Shown here one piece after another: positions 9,601-20,600 of a DNA stretch of 64,000 nt (positions are counted from its first letter, which is position 1; every line of letters starts with the position of its first letter). Under the pieces are notes generated by a model. The model did no database searches, was not told the DNA's origin, and saw nothing but the letters and a program-made list of their open reading frames with translations. The DNA comes from Geranomyces variabilis. Lineage: Eukaryota > Chytridiomycota > Chytridiomycetes > Spizellomycetales > Powellomycetaceae. The stretch covers positions 1 through 64,000 of the forward strand of contig JADGJP010000010.1 of NCBI GenBank assembly GCA_027603065.1, read 5' to 3'. The position numbers and the translations under genes were made by a program.

Positions 9601-12042
9601 CCACGCGAAACGTAAGACTCAGCAGCGAGGCCCCCGAAAACGGGCGGGTTTGGAGTGGAACGTTTAAAACAAACGATCCATTAGCAATGGTAAGATCCGG
9701 GACCAGAGTTGGAACGCCTGGCGCCGATACGGACGAGAAAGCGTGTCCAGTCAGTCGCTCAATGGTGCCCTTCTGGAAAATTCCGTTCGACGTTTGAGGT
9801 GCCGCTGTGGGGTCCATGACCGTTATTGCTGTTGTCCCTGCTACGATGGAGATCTTTTCGCGATCCGGCAGGAGCGGCAATGAGCCTGGGCTCGTCAAGA
9901 GAGCTAAGAAAGATGGATGTAAATCAAAATGTTGTATGTTGTTGCAAAAATTGTTACAACTCACATCCCGGTATGGAGAATTGCAGGGTTCGTCCAATCG
10001 AACAGTATTTGTGGGACAAAAACGTTTTCGGGGCGCCGGATGCTGGACGACTAGCCGTTTGATAGTCTGGTGCACTCGGCGTGCTCGAATTGAATGACTG
10101 CAAAATCATGCCATCCGGGTCGCTACTCGGTCCATTTGCGTCTAGGATATGAAGACTCGGCACCTTAAAAATAAAATAAAGCGTGCCATCTCTAGGCACG
10201 GGAAGACGTACAAGTGTAATTCCCAACCGCAGTAGTGAAGGAGCGCACGCTGCTTCTTCCGGGTAAGACGGTTGTCGCTGACTTTGACTGCAACACCACA
10301 CACCGAAGCGGTGGCAAGATCTGCCTGCCAGGTCCACATGCCTTGCCGGCCGCCAGGGTAACGTAATTCTCCATCATAGTAAAAAAATCGTTGCATTGCG
10401 TGTTGTTGGACGAAGAAAGTGCTGAAGCTTGCAGGTGGAAGGTGACACTGGTCACGTTGGAATTATAAACGAGAACTGCCTGTTGTGGATTTCCGCTTAA
10501 TTACCTCCCCACTATGCTCCGCTTTGCCACGACTACCGGGCACCCTTACCTCTACTGACTTTCCAAAGGCGGTTCCCTGTCCTATTTTTGTGACGTTGGC
10601 ATCCACCCAGATATTGACCTGGCCCTGTAAGGACATGGCATACATGCCTGCGAATTCAGCGAATAAACCAGTCGGATTGTGGACTTCATCAAAAAAGTCA
10701 TAGGTCGTGTTGAGGCTGGTGACGTTTTGAAGAAAATGCTTCGAGAGCTGCATGTAAGGAGGTTGTCGATTAAGGCAGTCTTGAGTTGTGTTCCCACAGG
10801 CCTGCTGACGAGACCAAGTAGAGTCTGACTGAGTTGGATAAATAGACCCTTGAGCGAGAACAGACGGAAAAACTCAGCATGAGGGAATCCGAAATATCCG
10901 TCTTTGTCCGCGGGAGTTAGTTACCAGAATATAAGTTCCCGGTATGGGGTGTAACGGAAAACGGTACAGGAAAGTGCAGCGCAAAGTACTTGCATCGCTT
11001 ATTTCTGAACTTTGTTACTGCAAAGAGCGCGACAGCAAAGTGTTAGTGTACGCTGGTCATGAGTGCGTGGCAAGGAGTCGCAAATGTGGCGCCCAGCGTG
11101 CAACGAGAACGCGCCGTACCAGATGTTGTTTTCCCGCAGATCTTGTAACAGTCAGCAAAACGCTTCGATGTCTTTGACGAGACCGACGTTTCGCTTGAAG
11201 AAAAGTATCTTTGGATGGCCGGCCAGGCGACGGCGTCAGCATACGAGCTTCGGGCGGCCTGAGTTGCAGAGCAAAAGTCCGATGCCTCGGAGCTTGGCGT
11301 GATCAGGGAAAAGTCAGACATATCTATTTAAGAGGGGAGGGTGAAGTTGACAAATTGACCTTTTAACGGAAGAGCAAGAGCAAGACAGATAATACGTACC
11401 ATCTGCACCGGAAAGCCGCTGAACGAGGGAGTAGCTACAGTTCTTGCTTACTGCAGCGCCGGATGTGAGCGCTCAAACAAACGACGCGTCGAAGCCAAGA
11501 TACTGCAACTTACACCGAGTGGGATTGCCAAACCATACAGGGTATGCTGACACCATAGTCTGAGATCCAGAGCTAACGGTGATTGCTGCAGGAAGAAGAG
11601 GGCTGTAGAGAACGAGATCTCAGAAAATTGGGAGTCTGGGAGGGGGAGGGGGGGGGGTTGTGTAAAGAAGCCTGCTCCCGGTATATATTACCTGTCTGTT
11701 GTTGAGAGGATCTGGCAGACCACGGCAGATCCTATGATGGGGTCCTGAGTGACGGTGCCCGGCTGCAGAAACAAGCCAGGAGAACCCACGATGGACAGCG
11801 CGCAGGTGATGTTGGAGGGCGCCGCGGCCGGCACGGCACATGGGATTGTATAGTTGTACGAGAATAGATCTGAGAGAGACTTGTCGCGGCCGATGTGCAG
11901 ACGGTCTGCGAGGAGGCAAAGGCAAGGAGTGGGGTTAGACGGACGCATCGGGGAAACGTGAAAAGCTGCTCCGTGTGTACTGACTGGGCCAAGCGTCGAC
12001 GAACGAGAGCCTGCAGAGCAGCGTCAGCAGCAGCAGACGCAT
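6666..12042 (-). CDS. Secreted protein with two tandem EEP (endonuclease/exonuclease/phosphatase) domains
   Basis: Exon 1 (11985-12042) encodes a signal peptide (MRLLLLTLLCRLSFVDAWP). Exon 2 (11692-11905) follows in phase. The middle exons carry many Asn-glycosylation sequons and Cys residues (CGNTTQDCLN near 10780). The first EEP domain shows SYNAYGG (near 9300), FQEYG (9205), SVHWKAS (8905), VLGDFNQD (8790) and, after a small intron, NNRFYDHF (8600). These match the Asn, Glu, His, GDxN and DH motifs in order. The second shows FVSWNL (8210), SMQELG (8030), SIHDYAG (7740), GDWN (7447) and SDHLPV (6705). Such domains hydrolyse phosphodiester or phosphomonoester bonds in nucleic acids, sphingomyelin or inositol phosphates. 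The substrate here is unknown and the enzy­me would act outside the cell or in the secretory path. Several internal junctions (10.1-11.6 kb and 7.3-7.7 kb) are not resolved. It could instead be two genes, but the 8134-8209 intron joins the halves in phase. Confidence 0.7.
7110..7126. repeat. Poly-G/poly-C tract
   Basis: An uninterrupted run of about 16 G (C on the coding strand) sits within a probable intron of the EEP gene. Similar G-rich runs lie near 11640-11658 and 28397-28407. Confidence 0.8.
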
Positions 12043-12739
12043 GGTGGTGCGCGGCAAGTGGGTGTTGGCGCTGGCCATTCGCGGCCTGGGGTGGGGGGCG
12101 GCGGCGGGAGGGGCGGGGGTATGTTGGTTCGCTGGGGGAAGGTGGGGAAAACGCCAGTGGACGCCGGGACTGACGCGTCGATGGTGGACGCGTCAGAAAT
12201 AATAAGCACCAGCAGTTCCTCTTAACAAGGCATTCTCGGCCGCTGCGTCCCCGCCTGCGGGCATTGAGCACATGTCAGCTGCCGTGGTCTTACTGGCTGC
12301 TATTGTCCCGTTACCATGACGGGACATGCCTCCTTGTCGTCTCGCAGAAGGAGATGAAGGCCAGGCAAGGTCTCTGGGTCGTCGTTTCTTTTGGGGGTGG
12401 CTCTGGGGTGTGGAGGCGGTCATCTCGTTAGAAAGAGGTGAGAGCCAGGCGAGGAGGTCTCGGGGTCGTCGTCTCCTTGAAGGGGGATGGAGACCCTTTT
12501 CTACTCTAAGAAAGGGCCGCTCTCCACAAGCGAGCGACCCTGACTTTTAATACACACGTTGTTCTACTTGTCACATTGCGCATAAGCTTCCCTTGCACAG
12601 CAACTTACGCCATATGCGGCCTCTAGATACGTTTTAGGCACAGCACACGGGAAGGCCAACCGGAGGCTCGGAGAATGGCGCCGCGGTCGGCCTTTACTAT
12701 TGTGAGGAGCGGCTCAAGGTGTTTATGTTCGGGGGCACC
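12043..12739. promoter_or_regulatory. Divergent intergenic region with a duplicated segment
   Basis: This region separates the EEP gene (minus) and the HET gene (plus) and should hold both promoters. It contains an imperfect direct duplication. The stretch from about 12349 (GCCAGGCAAGGTCTCTGGG, then GTCGTCG) recurs from about 12444 (GCCAGGCGAGGAGGTCTCG, then GGGTCGTCG). It is followed by a possible hairpin with CCCTTT and AAAGGG arms near 12495-12515. No gene is supported. Confidence 0.45.
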
Positions 12740-12747
12740 TATATATT
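12740..12747 (+). promoter_or_regulatory. TATA box of the HET gene
   Basis: TATATATT lies about 70 bp upstream of the ATG at 12816, in a spacer without other ATG codons likely to start translation. Confidence 0.5.
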
Positions 12748-12815
12748 TGGCCACACGCGAGTTTCTCTCCATAACCCATACCTTTCTTTAAAGGGCAACC
12801 TGCCCGCAGCCGAAC

Positions 12816-14975
12816 ATGCTTCTCCGTGGCTACAACATCAAAGCTATTTTGGGCGAGAATCCGGGGAATTTTCAGAATAACGGCAACCGCATTAGCGCTC
12901 CTTGCACAATGATGGAACGAGGGCGATTTCTGAACGAACATCCGGGACTGGGCAAACACGTCGACAGGTGGTTTCAAGAGCTCTGCAAACACGGCGGTTC
13001 GGGGATTAGCGTTCGAGAATTCGCCACAGACCAGTACCACTCTCACAAAAGAACTCGACTGTGGACCCCGGCCCGGAACGCGGATTGTACACCTAGATCG
13101 ATCATGCAAGTTCTCGAGGATTTGGGCCCCCCGACCGAGAAATGGAACGGGCCCAAATGCCCTTGCGGTCAAATCAACGGGGTTTGCCCTACAGATCATG
13201 ATTCACGCACTCTGGAGTTCATCGATAAGCAGCAGGTTATACTCGACGACAGCGTGCGAAACATTTGGCACGAGCGCAAAGACGCGTTCGTAAAGGCCGG
13301 CTGGAAGAAGCGGTGTATGAACATCTCAAACGGCAACAATGGTCCACCGGTGCAATTCCCTAAGCGCATCTATGTGATCAGTCAAAAGAAAGTGATAGAG
13401 ACCCCACCCGAATTTAGCTGGGCTCTCTGTATGTGCTTGTCGCATCGATGGGACGGTATGCGCGGGTCTAAGCTTGTGCCGTGGGAGATGGGACTTTCGG
13501 ACGAGACGCTTTACCACGTTGGCGATGTTTTGAAGGAATATGGCATCGACTTCCTTTGGGTCGACACCCATTGCGTCAACCAAGCCACCGATGACGCTGG
13601 TTTTGAGGATCGAAAAGAAGAGATGGGACGCATGGGGCTGTACTATGGAATGGCAAGAGGCACTGCAGCCCTCCTTTGTCCTGGTCATGACGAAGATTAT
13701 TGCCCGTTTGGTATGGTCCCCTTTCCGACGTGGTTCAGTCGGGCTTGGATAGTGCAGGAAATCACAATGGCGAACGCTCTCGTTTTCATTGACTGCGCCG
13801 GATCTGTCTGTGGGCCTTGCGGAATGCCCGACGTGGAACATTACGCTTTGCAAAATCAAAAAATGGCTTGCCTCTCTATTTTGGGTATAGCCGACGGCCT
13901 CGAGAAAACCTCATACAAGGTTTCGTCCCGCGGCTTTAAAGACACCGCTTTTCTTCTCGCACAGAGTCTATTTCGCATGATGCTAAAGAAGGAGGCGACT
14001 CGCACGTTGGATGTTATCAACGCCGGATTGAGTTTGCTCCCGCATTCTCTAGGTGGTCATAAGCCTTATTACGAAAACCACCCGAACGAGGCAGTCGAGT
14101 TTGAGAGCGCGGAAGATCTCGCGGCGCATCTCACTCAGATATGGTGGAGCGACATTTTAGCTCCTCTACCGATCGCTGCAGCTGGATCCCAGCGCAGAAC
14201 GGCCCCTCTGCTTGCAGCTTTGCAAGTAAGGGAGGCCGACTCTGCATTGCTATACGAAGACGGATGGAGATACGTCTTTAGCTCTAGCGTCCGCGAACGC
14301 CGAAAAATTCTCCAAGCTCTCCTTATCAGTGGCGCTAGTCGTCCAAACGTCACGAACGCTGTCTTAGCGGTCAAGTTCGACATATGCCTTGTCAACCATT
14401 ACGATATCCCGCAGGCCACAAAAGCCGCTCGATCCAGATACACCTGCTGCATTTTGAAGGACGATGTGACATCTGCCCTTGCGACATTGAACGGCACAGA
14501 GTTTGTTGGTATCTTCTTGGCGTACCTCAGCAAAGTCGACGATTGTCCCGAGTGGGTGACGATGGTCAGCGAAGGGGGATATCTTGAAGCCGAACACATC
14601 GACGACCTCACGCATTGCCTCGAAGGTTGTAAGTCCTGCCATTCGGACTTGCGCCGATGGGGGCAGATAGTTCGAACGTATTTCCGCAAAACCTGGTTAG
14701 AGGGTGAAGGGAATGTCAGTTTGGCACGAACCAAGCTCGGTCAAATGGCCGTCGTTGGAGTCACTACTGAACATGGGCGTTCGGCTTGGCCATCCCTGCT
14801 TGTTGGCCCGCACGGCTATTCTCTACCCTGGCGCCCTGATGCTCCGTACGATAGGATGGCGCGAGGCTCTGTTGGTCACTATTCTATCTTAAGGATCCTT
14901 CATCTGGATGATGACATCCCGGAAGGCGCGTGGGCGTTGCATTGGATCATACCTCCTGTGAACCAGCGAGTATGA
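12816..14975 (+). CDS. HET-domain protein (719 aa)
   Basis: This is a single intronless frame. Residues about 200-330 match the fungal heterokaryon-incompatibility (HET) domain in order. They show CLSHRWDG, the FLWVDTHCVNQ motif, the Glu/Met-rich EEMGRMGLYYGMA helix, and WFSRAWIVQEITMA. In ascomycetes and basidiomycetes this TIR-like domain triggers regulated cell death in non-self recognition, alone or as the N-terminal effector of an NLR. The N-terminal 200 residues contain a CPCGQINGVC cluster that may bind metal. The C-terminal half has no recognised repeat; pairs such as CLEGCKSC are seen. The NACHT protein follows on the same strand after about 2.6 kb of relics, which suggests a functional link. 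Family assignment is firm; activity is inferred. Confidence 0.8.
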   Translation: MLLRGYNIKAILGENPGNFQNNGNRISAPCTMMERGRFLNEHPGLGKHVDRWFQELCKHGGSGISVREFATDQYHSHKRTRLWTPARNADCTPRSIMQVLEDLGPPTEKWNGPKCPCGQINGVCPTDHDSRTLEFIDKQQVILDDSVRNIWHERKDAFVKAGWKKRCMNISNGNNGPPVQFPKRIYVISQKKVIETPPEFSWALCMCLSHRWDGMRGSKLVPWEMGLSDETLYHVGDVLKEYGIDFLWVDTHCVNQATDDAGFEDRKEEMGRMGLYYGMARGTAALLCPGHDEDYCPFGMVPFPTWFSRAWIVQEITMANALVFIDCAGSVCGPCGMPDVEHYALQNQKMACLSILGIADGLEKTSYKVSSRGFKDTAFLLAQSLFRMMLKKEATRTLDVINAGLSLLPHSLGGHKPYYENHPNEAVEFESAEDLAAHLTQIWWSDILAPLPIAAAGSQRRTAPLLAALQVREADSALLYEDGWRYVFSSSVRERRKILQALLISGASRPNVTNAVLAVKFDICLVNHYDIPQATKAARSRYTCCILKDDVTSALATLNGTEFVGIFLAYLSKVDDCPEWVTMVSEGGYLEAEHIDDLTHCLEGCKSCHSDLRRWGQIVRTYFRKTWLEGEGNVSLARTKLGQMAVVGVTTEHGRSAWPSLLVGPHGYSLPWRPDAPYDRMARGSVGHYSILRILHLDDDIPEGAWALHWIIPPVNQRV

Positions 14976-15061
14976 CGGTTGAGGAGAGACAGAGAAATTT
15001 TATACGACGTTAGTGCTACGATAATCTACATGGAATCAGATGGTTATCTACATTTCGTCCT

Positions 15062-15720
15062 CTAGAACTCCAATTTGTCCTTGTACTCCATTGTCACGCA
15101 GGTTTGACCGTGCTCCTCAACCGTAGCTTTGCGGTACACCGTTTCCAAGGCGATGGAGTTCCGATCTTCGCTTACACCCAACGCCGCTTGTTCCAAATCC
15201 TCACAGAGATTGTTCCACAATTTGAGCTTGTTGGCAAGAAAGATTCACCGCGCATTGATGTTTCCAAAGCGGCTCAAGTCGATGAAATGCATTCTTTGAT
15301 ATGGGTGAAAGACAGCTTGGACGCGGTCAGGACTTCCAGCGCCGACTCTTGGATTTAAAGTTTCTTCCAGTGTGTTCACATCGTGTCGATAGGGAGCAGG
15401 TTGTTGAGAGTTGTCGGGTCCTCAAGTTCCGTGATTAGCGCAGCATGGGAAACGGCGGCGGTACGAGACCTGAACTTCCTGTTGCATAAGGGCTTCACGC
15501 CGTAATCCTCTTTTGCTATTTCCTTCAACGCCCATTATGCCGGCTGCCGTGTTGAGCAGCGGATACGGAGGTTCGACGGGATTGATGAGGGGACCGAGCA
15601 AGGGATGGCAAGGGACGTTGCACTTCCGGTGATGCCAGCACCTCGTCTTGCAACTCCTGACTGGCCCGCGCAAAACAACCAACCTTTGTTTAAGGGCGCA
15701 ACTCGCGCTCAATGTACAGA
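15062..15720 (-). pseudogene. Decayed or unresolved small-exon gene
   Basis: Minus-strand reading gives convincing protein in pieces. From 5' to 3' these are KEIAKEDYGVKPLCNRKF and ALITELEDPTTLNNLLPID (about 15540-15390), then SALEVLTASKLSFTHIKE, then LANKLKLWNNLCEDLEQAA followed by a tail ending EYKDKLEF and TAG (15062-15064). The pieces lie in different frames. The gaps (about 35 bp) are too short for typical introns here, and an in-frame TGA precedes the last piece. I favour a host gene decaying by frameshift and nonsense change. No family is recognised. Confidence 0.4.
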
Positions 15721-17117
15721 TCTTGAACGACTGGTTGCTCTAATTAAATGAATGGCAGTAAAGGCGCCGCGGCAGGATGATTAGCAGTGTCGCGAACCAT
15801 GAGCTTTCATCTAAGCCTGTCAGCCCGTTGGCGCCCATTGGCGGCTGTGTTCACATGTGATTCTGGCAGTATTATCAAGCGGATAGGCCGCAACGGTGGC
15901 TGCGCCGTAATTTGACGGGTTTGAGTCATTTGGACTCACTAACCCACTATCCGGATATTTAACCTAACGACGCCAACCCTTCCCATCATATCCGCAACAT
16001 CTTCGGGCCCCAGAGCAGCGAGCACGCTTCACGGCATTAAAACGCACGGGTGAGGCGCTGTAGCCCATGGCCCTCTCCAACCTCTCGCGTTCATGGAGGT
16101 TGGAGCCCTGGACGATTCGGAGCAGAACGTATCGAAACGATCGTCAGACGCATTCAAACGATTCTTGCACAGCATGCCGTGGAAGACCCATCAATGGGAC
16201 ATCAGGTCATGACACTCTGCTACCTGGTCCATGAGATCGACAACCGTGCAAATAATCAACATGATGTTTCCTGCGCCTGCAGGTGTGTTGCCGCTGGCCG
16301 TGGGCATCACGGCAAACTCCGACGCAAGGGGGTGTCCGCCGTCGGCGTCCTCGAAATATTTTTAAAGGTTCGTCGGTGCTGTTTGGCCAATGCGTGGGTC
16401 GTGCGGTGGCCAAGAACAAATTGCTGCCGGCAATGCTGCCGATACCGTTCGTCGTGTCACACATACAACACAACCAGCGGCTAACTATGAGCGAATAGAC
16501 GGGCTAGCTGAGAAAGATTTGATGACGTGTAGAGTAGATCTTATCACCGGCATGTGACGGCTACACGGGAGCGAACAAGGAAAGACTGCATGAAGCAGCG
16601 GACGACTGGCAAATGAATGCATAGAGCTTGGCCTCCTGGTTGAGCCCCTATGCGTTGCCGAGGTAGCAGAGTGACGTGCTGGCGCAGTCGGCTGCTAAGG
16701 CATCGGAATACCTGTTCATGCATTAAGCGACAGACGGAGAGGGGGAGTGCCCATGCACGTCGACAAGGTCAATGGAGTATTCGCGGAGTCAAGGCAGAGG
16801 GCCGCCGCGCGAAGCATGGTACTTATCGAATAAGGGGCAAATGCATTGTCATCGTAGCATAAGGCCGGCGCACCCTGTCCAATGCACGCCCCATCGCCGA
16901 TACAGGTCCTTTTCGGCATGTTTTGCTGATCAGAATGTCACTTCTTTGTTAGCAAGGATAAAGAATCGGGGACGCGGTACGCGCCGGGCGTCGCACGCAT
17001 GAACTTGCGTTTGTGGCAGCTCGGGCATGCACTTTGTGGTTACGAGAAAGCAAAACGCTGACGGGGCTCTGGACGGACAGGTCTTGCAAGTTGCAATGCC
17101 AAGAATGAGGCGTCGCA
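15721..17117. other. Mostly gene-free accessory DNA with coding scraps
   Basis: A short plus-strand frame from an ATG at 16093 reads plausibly (MEVGALDDSEQNVSK, then SSDAFKRFLHSMPWKT). It ends at a GTCATG that might be a splice donor. Downstream, about 16350-16495 gives another plausible piece (AVAKNKLLPAMLPIPFVVS) in a different frame. Upstream a GGATATTTAACC element (15952) could serve as promoter. I cannot join these into a gene; nothing else is supported to 17117. Confidence 0.25.
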
Positions 17118-17456
17118 TCATATTATATTGCCAAAATGGATGATCAGCCCCCTGGGCTGGCTCGTCCGGACATCTTCTTCCAAAAGACCGTGATTTTGGG
17201 TCAGACTAAGGTACCGAACATGCGTAGCCCTATGCATCAGATATTTGATGGACTGAGCTGTGATCTGCGGGCAACCGCGCAAGATGATTTCCCGGAGAAA
17301 AGGACATCCACTTGCGATTTCGACGATGGAGCGGCGCGTTACATTGCCCAAGTGTACGAGTGTTAAGTGTTCCAGCACCGTACAGTGTGTGCCCACAGTC
17401 GTTAGGCCCTCGTCGGTGATGTTGGCAAGGAAGAGCAGACAGGAGCAGACAGACAA
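17118..17456 (-). pseudogene. Second LRR (AMN1/FBXL-type) relic
   Basis: About 100 codons give four Cys-type LRR units in register: ITDEGLTTVGTHCTVLEHL, VTRRSIVEIASGCPFLREI, ILRGCPQITAQSIKYLMH and ATHVRYLSLTQNHG. They match the AMN1/FBXL consensus (CPxLxxLxLxxCxxITDxxL). No start codon, F-box or further repeats can be joined on either side, and the 5' side abuts the NACHT gene promoter within about 160 bp. It is probably a truncated gene copy. It could be an exon of a larger gene whose 5' exons overlap the NACHT leader, but I see no splice acceptor in phase. Confidence 0.6.
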
Positions 17457-17617
17457 GGGACGCGTCGCTTGCCCGTGTCACCCGGGCTGCCCGGAAAGGC
17501 AAAATTAACTTGAGGAGTACTGTATATGGCTGCGCTGCAAACGGCACAGCGCGGTGTATGTGCGGTGCGGTGCGCGGTGCAGTGCATCGCAACATCCGCC
17601 CGCCATCCCGCACCAAT

Positions 17618-20600
17618 ATGACAAGTCCATCTGCATCGCCTGGATGGTACTCGGAGCAGCACATCCTGTTCGTATGGGCGCAGACGCTGCGGCGCTCGGC
17701 AGCGTTTTTCTGCGTAGTGTCAGAGGATGTCTGTAATCCCGAACTGAAAGTGCTCTCAGCCTCAGATCTGTTCCCCGCATCACCAACGCTGGTTTCTGTC
17801 TGCAGGGCAGCTCTCGTCGTAACACACCGCGAATCTCCAACTCCCTACACGATCACCTGCTTGGCGCCGCTCTTCGAGCCCGCACCCGGACGGCTGACAT
17901 TGTCGCTATGCACCGGCGTCGACTTCTCTGGCCTACGCTCGGGCACCAAGCAGTGCGACGTTTCTGATATCGCCACCGCTGCTCTACAGATACAGCAGTG
18001 GAACAGACAGAAGCCGCGTGATCGGGCATTGCGAAACCATGCCATTTTCGTCAGCTACCAGTACAGAGTCGGCCACTGGTGTTTGCTCCTCGTCTTGTTG
18101 GGCTTGGACGTGAGCTTGGCCGACGGTGCCACCACTGTGCGCTCCATGGAACTACATCTCTTTGATCCGCTTTCGCCATGTAACGAGTTACCTCAACAGG
18201 GGCGAAAACGCCTTCAAGTTGAGCTGGCCCGCTACCTCACAGTGCCTGAAGGAGTGGTAGCCACTAGCGAGCGCCTCCCACTGGAACTGGGCGGCGGGGA
18301 AGTGGTCTATGCCAAGCAGCAAGCAGATAAACCGTCATGCGGCGTTATAACGGCCGCAAATGGCGCGAGCTTGCTTTGTGACTCTCTCCACGCTCTCTGG
18401 CAGCGATGCCCGGCCGGTGCTTCCGATTTGCGTGCCAAACACAGCAAGCTCGCAGCAGACGGTAACCACAGCTGCTTCGACGCCGATTTAAAGCGAGCCG
18501 TCACGGTTATGGAGTCGCCGCCATCCGGCATGGATTACGTGCAGAGCCGCAGCTTCCTCAGCGCTGTCACAAGCCTCTGCCGTACGGACGCCGCTCAGAA
18601 AGCTGCGTGGGACCGAGCGTTCAGCTTATTGGCAGCGAATGTGAGCGACGACGCAAACCAAGTTGGGCGCGCCAGTGTGAAGTCGTTGCTGCTTGAAAAT
18701 CGCTCACATTTTGAAAGACTGCACAGCGGCATGACATTGTTTTCGCTGCTTCTTTGTTCGCCACCCGAGACTGACACAACCAGCTGGAGAAGTTCTGCGA
18801 CCGCGATTCTCGAGCACGCCGCTGAGGAGTATTTTGCGATACAAGATTCGTCTCCACAGCCTCCCGCTGCCAGCGATGCCATGTATCAAAAGACGGCACT
18901 GACACCTGCCGGCCTATCCGGTTTCCTCTACCAAGCGCGTGTCATGGCGCTTTACGCGTGGGACGCGGTTGAGCGCAAAATCCCGTTCGAGCTTCGCGCG
19001 GAAGATCCGTCGTTCGGTAAGGTGGACGATCTTATCTTGTTCGAAGAAGATCGCATCATTGTGATGCAGGTCAAGCACGCGTCTGGCAAGGACAAGGTTT
19101 ACTCTTTAAAGCATCTTAGTGAAAAAGAGAATAAGAAGAAAGCCGCCATCGTGCTGTACTTCGACACCTGGGCCATGCTCGAGGACAAAAGAAGGACAAG
19201 ACACTCACTCCTAAAGTCCCGCCGACGCATCGACTACAAGTTTGTCACCAACCACAGCCTCGACAGCACCCTGCATGGCTTGTACAGTCAACGCCAACAG
19301 CGCTTCTCAGACTCGTTCCTGGACGGTACGGAGCTCACCGAGGAGCAACGAGAAACCCGTTGTGACCTGGTGAATTCGATCCTCCAGCAATCTTCATATC
19401 TGCGCCAGATACAGAAGCGCGGGCTCAATCTGCTCGACTCGTTCCAAATTGACCTGACGGCTAAAATGCACAGAGCGACCGAATTCGTGAAAATGGTGCT
19501 CGCACCATGGTTTGTAAGTGAGTTCCGCGCCTCGGAGAAGCCTCAACTCGCTGAGGTTACTTTTCGATTGCGTCCTCAAGCCAAGTCGCTGAGTCAGAAA
19601 AGCTTCGAGCCACCCGACGACTTTGAAGATCCAGAGCAGTGGAACCAAGATTTCTTGCGCATCGCATTCTACGCGCTTTTTCAGCGCGAATGGCAACAGA
19701 TCGGAGCTACCCAGTGGCATGCGGATGTTTCGAGCCCTTCGCAGTTGCAGCGCGAATTCCTCGGATATTGTGCACCAGGAGACAACGATTGCTGCGCGGT
19801 TTTGTGGCAGCGGCTCCGGGTAGAGACCAAATCCAAACTACTCAGGGATGATGGCGCCGCGCTTTATCTCGTGAAGACGGGTCTAGGGGCCAATGCCATG
19901 GACATGGAGGACGTCAAGGTGGACGTAGTCAGTCCCAGCGCGCGCTGGGTGGTGCCGCCCCGCTTCATGCACTGGCTCCCGCTTATATGCGATCAAAACG
20001 CGCTGTCAGTACCCATGGGAGAACAAGTGCCACCCGGGCTGGCGCCACTTGCCATTATCTGCGATGCGCTGCGAAACGCACTGGCGATCCGGCTGCGAGA
20101 AAAGTTCCTTGCCCATCCTTCACTGAGAGTGGACCCGTTCGACGGCAAGGGTCTGCCTCCTCGACTCCGCGCCTTTTTCCAAGAGTTTTCCTTCCAATAC
20201 TCATACAGTGACGATTCCACGGTGAGCGCCGATCTTCAGCGTCGGATGCGGTGTACACTACGGTCGGTAGATCCAACTTATCAGCTCGAGTTTTTTTGGC
20301 ATATTCTCGACGATCTGCGTCAAATCGCCACAAACGGCATCACATCTGACAGTGTGCAGGAGCTCATAGCCAATACACAGCAGCAGGTTAAACAGTCGCA
20401 TCTCACCGGATACACTGAAAAGTGGGTAAGGTTCTTGCGCCAAGAGTTCAGCGCACTGGCGCCCAGTGCAGCAGAGCATGGGCTGTGGCCATTGCTGGAC
20501 ATCTTTTTCAAAGCAGCCCCACCGCGACTGCTGACCCTGCGCTGTCCTGAAAGCGAGATGCTTTGCGTGTCTGTAGCAATTGCGGATTTTACCGAACGTA

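Noticed and set aside
10192-10455. Separate small minus-strand genes in the EEP locus
   Set aside because: They fit better as exons or exon-intron read-through of the single large secreted gene, sharing strand, sequons and composition.
15104-15358. An 84-codon plus-strand frame after the HET gene
   Set aside because: The opposite strand has the protein-like pattern (KLKLWNNLCEDLEQ), so this is its shadow.
17230-17840. Long minus-strand frames across the 5' end of the NACHT gene
   Set aside because: They mirror the strongly coding plus strand and show no domain or start context.
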